Shown here in pieces: positions 1 through 11,200 of a stretch of 64,000 bases of DNA. The position numbers and the translations under genes were made by a program. The notes below the pieces were generated by a model. It did no database searches, was not told the DNA's origin, and saw nothing but the letters and a program-made list of their open reading frames with translations. Position 1 is the stretch's first letter, and every line of letters begins with the position of its first letter. This DNA is from Thamnaconus septentrionalis (taxonomy: Eukaryota; Chordata; Actinopteri; Tetraodontiformes; Monacanthidae): NCBI GenBank assembly GCA_009823395.1, contig CM020510.1:15549773-15613772 (forward strand), given 5' to 3'.

Positions 1-1257
1 CGGCGCTGCCTTGCTCTGCATTACTGTGATGGGAAAAAAAAATAAGTGGGAGAAGTTAGTGTGACAGAAGCGGAAATTCTTCAAAGCGCCACACGAGGTA
101 TCGAATTCAACTCGGAGCATAACGCGCTTGCAACGTGCGTGTGACAACACACCGCTGCCGCGGATACTCTGTTACTCTCCCGTCAAGTATAATGCAGCCT
201 GCATGACTGGCGCTCGCTGATTCGGAACTAACGCTGACATGAAACGGGAGGGAAACCAGCCCATCCAACCACAATATCAAAGGAGCTCCAAAAGTAGGAG
301 AAAACACTTGATGCAATAATAAGCTCCATCGGGTCTCTTTTGTGGTCCGGGTGACAGGATTCATATGACCTGGCAAGGCAAAGCGGCTTGTAATAATGAA
401 ATAACCGCATCTGTGCTTGTGACCCAGTCATAAATCACAAGAATGAGAATTTCAAGAGTTATCAGGAAGTTCTCAAGTCGGCTGCATGCTTAGGAACCTG
501 GTGCTCGCCGGTTCGGCCAAATCAAATATTGACCTAATGTGTAAAAGCAGGGTGGCGACTGTATCTCAGCATTTTCAGAAGTTCACTTAAAGAAACACTT
601 ACGCCTTGCGTCACATTTTAGGTTATTAAAAGCTTCGACCACCTTCTAAACTACCTGCACGTAGCCCAAGAAGAGCACAAGAACTTCTGTTTTCTTTCGC
701 CACTTGTGAACAGGATGGTGGCATCCTGATCCGTTTTAGCAGTTATTCCAGAAGCGACACAGGCACTTCCTGGTGGAGGCAAATACGTCAGGAGCTCTAT
801 TGGGTTATACACTTAAACACACAAACCACATTAATGAGCCAAAGTGAGCAATCGGACAAAACGGTCAGCTGCTTGCTGGCAAGAAAAAAAAGAAAAAAGA
901 AGCCATGCTCCTTGTAAGCACCACCTATTTACACAAGATGAGTCACAAGACACACACGGAAAGAGAGACAGGAGCAGCAAAGGCAGTATTTCATTCTGAT
1001 CAGCATCTGCCATGGAATAAGTCGGCACCTAGCAGCCATGTCATTGCGCAACTGGACTAATTGCTTCATTTTGATTGGCCAGATGTGTGAGATTCAGGAG
1101 TCCGATAATCACAACAACGTGACCGTCAAAATTCAATTTTCGATTTGTCAACGTCGCCGTCAACAACACTGTCACTTCCCACCGGGCCGACTGACTCAAG
1201 ACATCCACAATGACAACAGACACTTTCTGCAAATCTCCGGCGGAGACGACTGTTTAC
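1..1257. other. sytl2 intron, no further exon recognised
   Basis: Downstream of coding exon 3 in the direction of sytl2 transcription. Short open frames exist on both strands but none shows a Slp-like sequence with matching splice sites and phase. The next sytl2 exons must lie to the left of the window. Confidence 0.5.
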
Positions 1258-3695
1258 TTCGTCTCCTGCGGCTGCAGAGCTTCCAGACACCGAGCGGGCT
1301 TTTTCGGGGGGACGACGTCGGAGCCTCGGCTGCCGTTCATCTTGGATCTCTCGATCCTGAGGGATCCGTCTGCAGCAAGGAAAGGAACAGAGAACGTTAG
1401 AGCGTCCCAAATGGTTGGACCGAGCTGGAACAAAACACTTTTAAAAGATTGAGGCAATATGTTTCAGGCGCAGAAAACATCCAGCAGGGGAAAAAAAATG
1501 TTTTTCACTACTTTGGCTGTATTTTTGATTGTGACAATAAAAAACAAACCCATATTATTTTTTTTATTCTCCGCCCCTTTTGGATTTGTTGATATTTCTG
1601 GTCCAAACTGCAACTTCTGACAGTTTTAAACGCACCCGATAAACATTCTCAAACATACGCACTGACACGTGAACTACAAGAGGGGAAACCTAAGTTGGTG
1701 TCACAGAGACTTTGTGACAACACGGGAGTGACACGGGAGTAACATGGGAGTGTGGGAACACGGGCGTCAAACAAGCCGTGTGTCAACAGGGCGGCGCGGA
1801 CGGACACACCCAGTGGAGATCTCTGCTGCTTCATGGAGGCCAGGATGATGTCGGAGCCGTGGATCTTGTCCATGTGCCTGCGGGACTTGGCCTCGTAGAA
1901 CCACTCTCCAGTCAGGTACTTCCACTTGACGTCCAGCTTTGTGCCCGTGTTGAGTATGTTTTCCATTTTGCTGTAAGACAAGAGATAAGATAAGTTCAGA
2001 TAAGATGAGATAAGATAAGCTTTGTTAAAGGGGTTTTTCCTTTATTTTCATTTCTTCCTCTAGTTTCTGTCCATACACCTGGATGTTCTTGCTTCTGCTC
2101 TGAATGGAGAAAGTGATGCTGCTAGATAGTCAATAGTGTTAAATAATAAAAAAGAAAATAAATAGCATTGAACATTTGAAGATGGTCAAAGACTGGCAGG
2201 GACTTCAAGAATTATCCCAACTGCATGTTCTCGATAGGAAAAAAATTCTAAAATACAATCAAGAACATTGTCATCACTGTGATTTTCCACTTTATTTCAT
2301 TACGTCCGGCTTTAAATCTCTCATGCTTTGTTTGACACTGTTCTCTCGCTCGAAATTAGGAGACTCGCACAACTGGTTAGTTAATCAGGTTTTTTTTTTT
2401 TATATACACATTGTGCTCGGAATGATGTTTGCTTCACTTCTCGTGCTTCGTTATGTAAAGCCATTTACCTAACAGACGCACGAGATGGATCTACATAAAG
2501 GAATTTAGAAAACACGCCGCTCAGGCTCAAAATCTAATCGGCGGCGAGAAGAGAGCGCTGCAACACAATGCTCCTCTCCGTGGAGGAGCTCTGCGTGGTC
2601 ATGTGAAAAAGTGTTGCCCGTCATTACAGGCCAGTGGCTTAATCTCTTTACCCTGGACTAACACATAGCAGCGTTTGGCTCATCCAGTTTCTCAGAAGAA
2701 CACGTTGTTTATGACATTCTTTGGTCCTCGCAATGCAGGATGAGGTTTACCGGCCAGCGAAAGCTTCTCCTTCAGAACGTGGGAGGAAGTCCAAATAAAG
2801 GCCTTACATTCATGATGTATGATGTTAAAATATCAAAGAGAAGCCAAAGATCTTTTGAGAGGGTGACTTCATGTTAGAAAGGTATATAAATTCAGATTTA
2901 TTTCCTTGCACAATTAATTATTAAAAAAAAAGCTTGACAGATCTTGAAATGATGCTTTGCTGCACCCACTTAAGTAAGGAAGGAAGGAACACCTGGCTTG
3001 GGGTACTGTCAGCAACCTATGAGAGTCCTTCGTGACATCACAAAGGGATGATATCCATAAATTGTCAGCTGGCACGATTGAAAAGAAGCGACTTCACACC
3101 TTCGTGGGGCATTCAAGGACACGCCTGCAATATGAGAAGTTCAAAGGAGCTGCGTTGCCATTCCCTATTAGTCAATTTGCGCAATGTGGTTGTGCTCTTC
3201 ATCACATGCGGGGGAGCGGGTGGGGTCTGGAAGAATGGAAAGAGGCCTTGAAGGGTCTCTGTGCTGTCGCTCGGATCAGCATGATTGCCTCCCACGTGTT
3301 CCACTAACTCGTAATCTAATTGCGACATCTCACACGGAGGCCCTCTGAGCAGCCGAGGCAGCATCTGTAGCCCGCCAAGCAGTTATTGTGTTATTCCATT
3401 ACGGACGCAGGAGCAGCGGCGCCTCACAAAGGCCTCTTTTCAACCCGGCGAAACAGCCAGCGGAACAGCTTATGAACTCAATGACAAGACTTTAATTCAA
3501 ATGTCATCTCGGGAATTTTCACTCGTCCTGATTAAACAGCTCTCGAGACACGAAACCGCGCTTGGACTTCCAGTGAGTTCCACCTCAGTCCTACCCGATC
3601 CTCTCCTCCTCGGCCTTCTTCAGCTGAGTGTCCCTCTGCAGCACGCCCATGATGGCCCCCTGCTCCTCCTCCGTCAGGTGGCTCAGGTCAATCAT
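1258..3695 (-). CDS. sytl2: Synaptotagmin-like protein 2 (Slp2-a), first three coding exons, partial
   Basis: This is the N-terminal part of a Rab27 effector that tethers secretory granules and melanosomes to the plasma membrane. Coding exons on the minus strand are 3695-3595, 1970-1810 and 1369-1258; phases 2, 1 and 2 join without a frame break. Exon 1 starts [12 protein letters not shown] and matches the Slp homology domain start of vertebrate SYTL2. Exon 2 carries the [12 protein letters not shown]...DKIHG block, the SGxWFF-type Rab27-binding element. Exon 3 is a basic, low-complexity linker. Splice sites seen are TTACAG before exon 2, a pyrimidine tract plus CTGCAG before exon 3, and donors GTAGGA, GTGTGT and GTAAAC. 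The two C2 domains expected at the C-terminus lie outside the window. A longer in-frame start upstream of 3695 exists, but the conserved start is the Met at 3695. The family could in principle be another SYTL, but the adjacent picalm supports SYTL2. The third exon is the least certain. Confidence 0.82.
1971..3594. other. sytl2 intron 1 (coding), no feature seen
   Basis: AT-rich intronic DNA between the first two sytl2 coding exons, with short homopolymer runs (for example T at 2390-2400). I see no conserved coding block or recognisable transposon. Confidence 0.5.
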
Positions 3696-3778
3696 GGTTC
3701 CTCCTCCCAGCTCCCTCAGCAGGCAGGTGTAGAGGCGCTTCGCGGCGGCCAGAGCCAACCAGCCGACTCCGTCGCTGT
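3595..3778 (-). other. sytl2: sytl2 first coding exon with 5'UTR part
   Basis: The exon holding the start codon (ATG at 3695-3693) seems to begin at 3778, after the acceptor-like CTGACAG on the minus strand, which gives about 83 bases of untranslated leader. At least one further non-coding first exon would then lie upstream (higher coordinates, 3.8-6.7 kb), but I cannot place it. Several in-frame codons precede the Met without a stop inside this exon, so a longer N-terminus is formally possible. Confidence 0.5.
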
Positions 3779-4035
3779 CAGACAATCAATTTCAGTACGT
3801 TGACAATTAAAAAAAAAACCTTTGGCATGGATGATGCACAGAGGTTTGAGCTACACAAAGTTGTTGTCTTTGGAGTTGTTTTGCTCTTAATACAACAAGC
3901 CTCTGGTGGGAAACTATGGGAATCATTTGAATCAGAAACTGTTTCATCAAGGTATTGCTGTCGCTGCTTTCTGTGCCTCCAGTTTTTGTGAGTTAATGAA
4001 TCAAGTAATTATTATCATCAATTATAATTATTATA

Positions 4036-4410
4036 GGGCGACACGGTGGCGCAGTGTTTAGCGCTGCCGCCTCACAGCAAGAAGGTCGTGGGTTCGATTC
4101 CGGGGCCCGGGCCTGTGACCTTTCTGTGTGGAGTTTGCATGTTCTCCCTGTGTCTGCGTGGGTTCTCTCCGGGCTCTCCGGCTTCCTCCCACACTCCAAA
4201 AACATGCATGTGAGGTCAATTGAACACTGTATATTGTCCGTAGGTGTGCATGTGAGTGTGAATGGTTGTTTGTTTCTATGTGGCCCTGTGATGAACTGGC
4301 GACTTGTCCAGGGTGTACCCTGCCTTCGCCCTAAGGCAGCTGGGATAGGCTCCAGCAGACCCCCGTGACCCTGAACAGGAATAAGCGGGTATAGAAGATG
4401 AATGAATGAA
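4036..4410 (+). repeat. tRNA-derived SINE, near full length
   Basis: The left end reads as a pol III promoter: an A-box-like GTGGCGCAGTGTTTAGCG and a B box GGTTCGATTCC about 40 bases later. The body is the common fish SINE core, including the GTTTGCATGTTCTCCCTGTG stretch. The 3' part is the LINE-type tail ending in GAATGAATGAAT. Flanking ATAATTATTA copies on both sides look like a target-site duplication. The element lies between sytl2 and the 3' end of picalm. Confidence 0.85.
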
Positions 4411-5493
4411 TAATTATTAGAATAATAACACGTTTCCTGAAATAACAGGTTTTCTGTTTTGATGCTGTCTGGCACTGTCAGGTCCTTGTTGTTTTTCTGC
4501 TTCTGCTCTCAGAAACTCTTTTCTTTCAGTTGGAAGAAAGGTTTTGAAAATAACTTGCAATCCCTCAATCATTAGTTTCCAAATAGGCTGGTATGTGACC
4601 CCTTCATCGAAGATTAGTGTCTGGGTAAGATCCGCGTTATCGACCGCATCTCTCAATTTTGAAGGTCACCCACTCTGAGTTCAGATCAAAACGCTTCATC
4701 AGAAAGACTTTGTTTTTGACATTTCTGGGATGACCTCAGTTTATTTACTTTGGCACACAGACTCTCGGAACGCCATCGACCTCATTGTCTCTTTCATGTA
4801 AAAACTCGACATGTTTGCTCAGAGAACCTGTTGTTGACTCAGGCAAACACACTGCTCTTCCCACAAATGCACCGAGTGGCCGAGGCCTCAGACTCCTGGA
4901 GGAGCTCAGCCATGAAGGCATCGGTGCAGTAAAAGAGCCTCAGATCTGGGAGAAAAGCTGCTAAAAACAAACAAAACAAACGTTTGACTTTGGAAAGGGG
5001 TATTAGATGATCATGCATTCATCAAGGAGTAATTAAAATTTTTACAAGCTACATCTAGTCTATCCATTGTGGGCTCTTGACGCATTGCATCTCCCCTGTT
5101 TTTGGATTTCCAACACTCCAGTTTCAAAAAGTCTGCTATTTTTATTTACATTTCACACCATATGACACATCCCTACTTGATGTGACAGATCTACACTTGG
5201 CGTGAACATAAGCGGAGTTAGACGAAGACACACCGGTAGATAAAACTCATTTCATTAAAGACGAAAAAAAAAAAAAAAAAAAAACCGGCCTGTTCCATGT
5301 CATAATACGTCGCGCGCAGTTATTACCGGAAAGCGCAATGACGCGCGTAAAAGTTCTATTTTTGTCCAGCCCCGGTGGGTCTCTATAGTCCCACTACTCG
5401 GCTGTCTCCTACCTTACAACACAGTCCCGGGCTCGTCTCGAACTTCTCCTGCCGCTCCCATCCTGCTGTGTGTGTCAGTGTGTGAGTGTGAGG

Positions 5494-5498
<5 letters not shown>

Positions 5499-5577
<79 letters not shown>
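5499..5577. repeat. (GA)n microsatellite
   Basis: About 39 uninterrupted GA dinucleotides, preceded by an imperfect TG/GA stretch from about 5467. It lies in the sytl2-picalm intergenic region. Open frames through it (Ser-Leu or Glu-Arg repeats) are artefacts of the repeat. Confidence 0.97.
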
Positions 5578-5580
<3 letters not shown>

Positions 5581-6699
5581 CAAACAAGGTATGAAAGTTG
5601 TCACCTCCTCCACAGGTCCGCTGCTGCCGCCGCTGGAGGATGCATGGTGTGCAGCAGGGGGCGAGGATGGACGCACTGGGCTGAAAACACACACTGTCTC
5701 CCTTCTGTCGCTCGCTTTCTGTTTTAACAGCTTCGCCGAGGCAGGGTGACATGATGCCACACCAAAAAGGTGGGATTATGATTATGGTTTATAATTTCAT
5801 TAAGAGCGTCGTCGGCTATTGGTGCAGTGGCGTCCAACGTCCAGCAGGTGTCTCCAGAGGCGACGGTGTGGACGTGTGTTTGACAAAAGGGCGTGAACAA
5901 GAAGTCCGCGGGCGGCCCGGAGACGATGACAGAGCAAATGGTGTATTTGAAGTCCTGAAAATTGCAGAGCGTTGGCGAAATATGACTGTTTCGTTTTTTA
6001 AATTGTCCGGGCATCATTTACCACACAATAGACATTTTTTTTTTTTTTTTTTTTGGTATTTCTTATATATCAATTTTGCACGTGTGAGCTGTGCTGACAA
6101 ACGTACTTCATTTCCCCCTCTTATTTTCTCTGTAATTTATAATCTGAAAGATTTTTTTTTTATCGGTTTAATCGGTATCTATGGCGCATAAATACATCTT
6201 ACATCAAAATCGGAGTTGTTTTTATTTATTTATTTTGTTTGTTTGTTTAATATGACACTTGTTTATGACCCAGTTACCAAACTGAGCATAAACAGTCAAT
6301 TTTCCCTGCGGTTCTAATACTAGAGGACAGACTCAGGATAAAAAAGGATAAAAAGTACCAGAATAAACTGGTCAGAAAGTATGCGAAAACAAGCAACACA
6401 ACAGAGCCTAAAGAATTGACGTCACCTCTGCTCTTAATTAACCCCCCAATTATATGTATGTATATATATATATATATATGTATATGTATTTTATATTTTA
6501 ATGAAATTTTTAGCATGTTGCAATTTTTAATTTTCTACTAGGCAGTACAGTCAGTGATACCAGGTGTATGACAGAAAAAAACAAATGAAACTTACAGAAA
6601 GATCTGTCACATTATCAGCATTTTATCTTTGCAGACTGGTAAAAAAGAAAAGAAAAAAAAACAATAATTTCTTTCTGCAGAGAAATGAACAGACTGAGC

Positions 6700-8284
6700 A
6701 CCAGCTTGTGGAAGCTGCTCTTTATTTGAAAAAGAAAGAAAAGACTTCAGTCATTGCTACACGTTCTAATTACATAAAGAAAAAAAAAATATCTGCGGAG
6801 ACAAACGCAGAGTATAATATCCTGAATCAAACTTAGGTAGAGTCAAATTTGATTGAATTGCTTTCATATTTCATACATCTTTCGCTTTTGAACTCAAAGA
6901 ACAGTCAGGTTTTTTGTTTCTAATTCTTCTTCTTCTTCTTAAATATATACACCGGAGCACCGATCAACAGCGCTCGTCTCCTCCACCCTGCTCGTCTGGA
7001 TCTTCTATACAAGAATTTTTACATCAAATCTGCCACGCCCTACTTTTCACCCCCGGAGCCTTTTGTGACGCCTAGCCGGCGCACAAGCTGGCTCCGCCCC
7101 CTCCCACCCTGCGCTCCAGCTTCTTAGGAGCTTTATTGTGGAAAGATGTGTGCAACATGAAGACAACTCTTTCACATTCAGAGTAAAAGGCAGCCTTGAA
7201 TACGGTCAGTGAGTCATTGGCATGCCAAGCTTAAAGCAAATGGAGCCCACCACCCAGTGTGACGCTTCAGATTCATGGATAAGGTGTTTTTTTTTTTTTT
7301 AGTTGTTGTTGTCGTCGTTTTGTTTTCAACTAGACAGGAACCCATTGCGAAAAAAAAACAAACCCTAGGCACAGAATCGACTATACACTGTTAAAACTGA
7401 CTCATACTCTAGCCCCTGCACTCAACGTACAACAGAGATTGTGAAGTTTTTTTCCATCTAGTAAAAAAAAAAAAAGTCTTAACACAAAACTCGTAGAATA
7501 TTTAGTGCTCTATCATTCCGCTTAATAGGTGTCATTTATATAATAGCTATTTTATTTAAACTCTACCGCTCGATGATAGTCTGAGGTTCTTACTTAATGT
7601 CGAAGCGCTCCCACAGGTGTTCCATGTACTGTCGATTTTTAAATTATTACTTTTTCCTTCCCTCCCCGGTCTTAAAAACCAATATTCATAAATAAATACA
7701 AACAACACACAAGGAATGTCTACTGTAAACACGGTAAAAAAGACAAAAACTCAACAGGTGTAAACGGCGTTAGCATCACTACTTTAGTGACAGTTCGATA
7801 AGTGTGAGGAAACTGATGAGGGATGGTCGCATCGAAAGGGGGAAGAGTCGCTCTGATTCTTTTTTTTCTTTTCTTTTGGTCACCGGCCCCCTCCCCCCCG
7901 CCACCCGCCTCTTCCAAAGCTGAGCGTCAAGCCTTCACATCCAACCACAGTACAGGCATGGTCACACACATCACATCAAGGTTTCTCCCACAGCGACCTT
8001 TGCAGATGACACTGTCATACTGACACGGAGTCCTCTTCCAAAAAGGGGGTCGAGACGGCAGGGTCGCGCTACGTCTCGGGCGACTTAAAGAGTTGAACGC
8101 TGTGCGAGCGGCTGCCCAGAAAGTCATTTGGAGGTGAAAACCAGGGGGTTTCTGACAGTGGGTGCACCGTTGTCTTGCCGACATGTCTGGATTTAGGGGC
8201 CGTGTGGAAAGTTGCTCTCGGGACTCGGACAAAGCTTTGCTGCTTAGTGCTTTATCTTCCTGGTGGTGACGCGTTCCTTCCAAA
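6700..8284 (-). other. picalm: picalm 3' untranslated region
   Basis: Sequence following the stop codon at 8287-8285. The 3' limit is inferred from a polyadenylation signal at 6726-6721, giving a UTR of about 1.6 kb. It is AT-rich with homopolymer runs; the open frames inside it are not conserved protein. Confidence 0.55.
6721..6726 (-). terminator. picalm: Candidate polyadenylation signal of picalm
   Basis: AATAAA on the minus strand (TTTATT on plus) inside a TTCAAATAAAGAGCAG context, followed by a TG-rich stretch. It is the best-placed signal downstream of the picalm stop codon, but other AATAAA copies occur nearby (for example around 6229-6240). Confidence 0.45.
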
Positions 8285-11200
8285 TTACATGAACTGCATC
8301 TGCAAAACAAAAAGACCACAGCCGAGTCTGTTTTCAGTGTTTCAATGTACAGGAATCATGTTGGACATGCTGCTGTTTGGACTTTGTTTCATTTTCAACA
8401 CAAAATCTGATAACCCCAAAAGTATTTTTTTTTTTTAAGTCTATGCTGTGTTTCGCTCATCATTCGATTCGTCATCATTTGATACATATTGTATGACGTG
8501 ACAGCACGGCCATAGAAATAATGCCAGGCATAACATAGCATAACAATAGCATAACAGCTATTAATTTGTCCACAATGTGCTTTCTTACCACTAGATGGTA
8601 CTAAATCCCTCACACTGAGCCTTTAAAGGCAGATCTAGAGCAGCAGTTTGCAGCTCCTGGCTGCTAACAGAATCCACCTCACTGCCATCTGTTGCTCTCC
8701 CTCATCTGACTCATCCCGTGAGGCAATGTGACTGTAACTTTTCCCCTGGGACGTGCTGTCTTTGCTTTAATTCAGTCACCGAGCACATAGAGAGAGAATT
8801 TTGAGACTGGGTTTGCAGCATGCACCCAAAAGAGACCCCAATGATATTCATCTAGATTGTGTTATAACTGAAAGGTTTGGAAGCAGTAGTGGATTAAATA
8901 GGATTATTGAAAGAGAAAACAGGGACTAACATCAGCTGACTTTGCTAAAAGAAATACTCTAACTAGAGAAAACTGATTGCAGAGGGACAATGAAGTTTAA
9001 GTCCAGCTTAACTTACTTATCTTACACACTGGTCTCCAACGTGACTATTGCCACTACCATCATCACAACGGTAAATGATCTGAACATTAGTAATGACTAA
9101 TTAAACTTTCACTGAGTGAAGCAATACTTTTATATTGTGGCGCATAATTGCTGAGATTGAATTGAGTGAGCAGCAACAGCACACAGGAGGAGAGAGCTGA
9201 CAGAGTTAAGGTCATGAATTTCCATCAGGTTGAGACAGAAAGTGAGCATTAAGTGCTGAGAAAAAGTGGAAGACGCAGGAAATCCAAGCAACTGAAGAAA
9301 CGAGAGAAATACATGTAGTAGGGGTGTAACCATCAGGGTGTTTGTTGGTATTTGTTTCACAGGCACAGGCAGTTTCAGTTTTGCAACAGTTGTCTTCTGA
9401 CCTCTAAAGAGGAATTATTGTTCATGCTGGATGTAACTTTTATTCAGGATGCATCTTTTCTATTAGAAACTGGGAGCTTTGCATGATGCAACAGTATTTT
9501 TGCTCTACTCGGATGCAACAGAGTCTGCAACAGTGTCTGATTTCATTTGACAAACCTGCAAAGTTGTTTTTTTGTTTTTTTTTTTTTTAAAAACTTTTTG
9601 TTTTTCCCCTCATCTAGTATCAGATGAGAATGAAACCAAACCAACTTCAAAACCAGGAAAACCACCAAGATGCGATTTTTGAGTCACACCCCTAGCATGT
9701 AGTGTTTGGATTATGTGGATTCATGCACTGTACAACGTTTACAACAAAGGAACAAGCATCAGTGCGCGTGCAACACATGAACGTGCAGCTGCAGGCAGAA
9801 GGCATGCTGTACCTAAAGAGATGCTCTACAAGAAATCCTTGAGAGAGAGGTGTGCAAACGGGTCCTGTCCAGGGGCTCGGAGAGGACTCTGGCTGGAAGG
9901 ACTAGAGGCTGCGGAGGGCTATTTTAGGAAGAGATACAGGAAGTAGGAGGGACCAGAGGACAAGTCAGAGAGTCAGTACAGAGGTCGGAGGGTGGAGATT
10001 AGTTCGGAGGAGCTCTGACGTATGAAAGGGTTAATAAACGGGACTTGTCGGGGGGAGGAGGGGGACAAAACAGGTAAAAAAAACCAAAAAAAAAAAACGA
10101 GGGCGATGATTCAGTTTGCCGTCCCTTGCAGCTCGGAAGAGTGAAGGGTGCGTTTGTCAAAACTGTCATCATCCGAAGCGGAATTCACACCCGGCAACAG
10201 GCACACGCTAACCATGGTGCACGTCACACACAATGGACACGTCTGTTAGCTCGGCCTGGCGGAGGCGGCGCCAGGCACCGCCGACTGAGGCACGGTGGTG
10301 CCGCCGCGGCGCCGTCCACCCACCTGAGCGCTGGACACGGAGCCGAAGGGGTTGGGCGGCCTCATGGCGGGCTGGGAGTACATCATGGTGGGCGGGGTCA
10401 TCATCCCCATGGAGCCCATCGGTGGAGGCTGCACAGAGACACCGCAGCGAAAGGCCACGTGAAGCAACATGAATCATCCGCTAAGCAACCGACTGAAATA
10501 AATTGAAGTTCAAATGTTAACTTTATTGTTTTCTTTGTCTTTGTTATTTGTGATGATGGCCCCAGATACAGATGATTTCAAATTAACCTGCGAGTAGCTG
10601 CGTTTCCATAGTTTTTCACAAAATAAAAGCGATATTTCTAAAATTTCGACTAAGTACAATTGCGATTTGCAGGTGTTTCCAATGAATGGTGTGAAGCGCA
10701 TAAGCCGTAAGTTCTCGGAAAATCTCGTCTCGCAGGACGTAATACTCTGTAACACTGGTCACGTGACCCCCGCACGCCACGTCCGGTGACGCGCAAGTGC
10801 AGAAAAAAAGTGTTTCCGTGACACTTTTGCGATATACCTCCATATCGACACGTCTGAAAACCCCCTCATGAGAGTGTAAAAACCTTTTAGCCATACTGAA
10901 GAGGTTTTTTAAAGTTTAGGCCTTTCCAATACCAGCTTTTTATTGTGATATTTAGGTTTTGCACAATTCTAGGGGTTGTGGAAATGCAGCTATTGACTAC
11001 AGTTGAAATACTTATAATACCTTTAAAAGTCCAGTGTGTAAAATTTGGCTTGATTTAGAATACATTAATAAAAGTGTATACTCACAGTAAATAAAAATAT
11101 TTTTTCTTTTCCTACCCTAAGAAGGGTTCTCATTTATATAAAAATATACTTAGAGCAAGTTTTTTTCAGGAAACTCATCTGACAGTGCACACAATATGAA

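Larger units (their letters stand above)
3779..6699. other. Intergenic region between sytl2 and picalm
   Basis: About 2.9 kb containing the SINE at 4036-4410, a poly(A) run near 5263-5284, the (GA)n tract and an AT-rich (TA)n stretch near 6459-6490. The GC-rich patch at 5290-5420 with several CpG (GCGCGC, GACGCGCG) could be a sytl2 promoter, but nothing in the sequence proves it. No protein gene such as CCDC83 is recognisable. Confidence 0.5.

Noticed and set aside
4040..4100. A tRNA gene
   Set aside because: The A and B boxes are present, but they are the head of a SINE. There is no proper cloverleaf or acceptor stem, and the element continues for 370 bases with a SINE tail.
5383..5760. Ser-Leu and Glu-Arg repeat open frames
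   Set aside because: They are translations of the (GA)n microsatellite in different frames.
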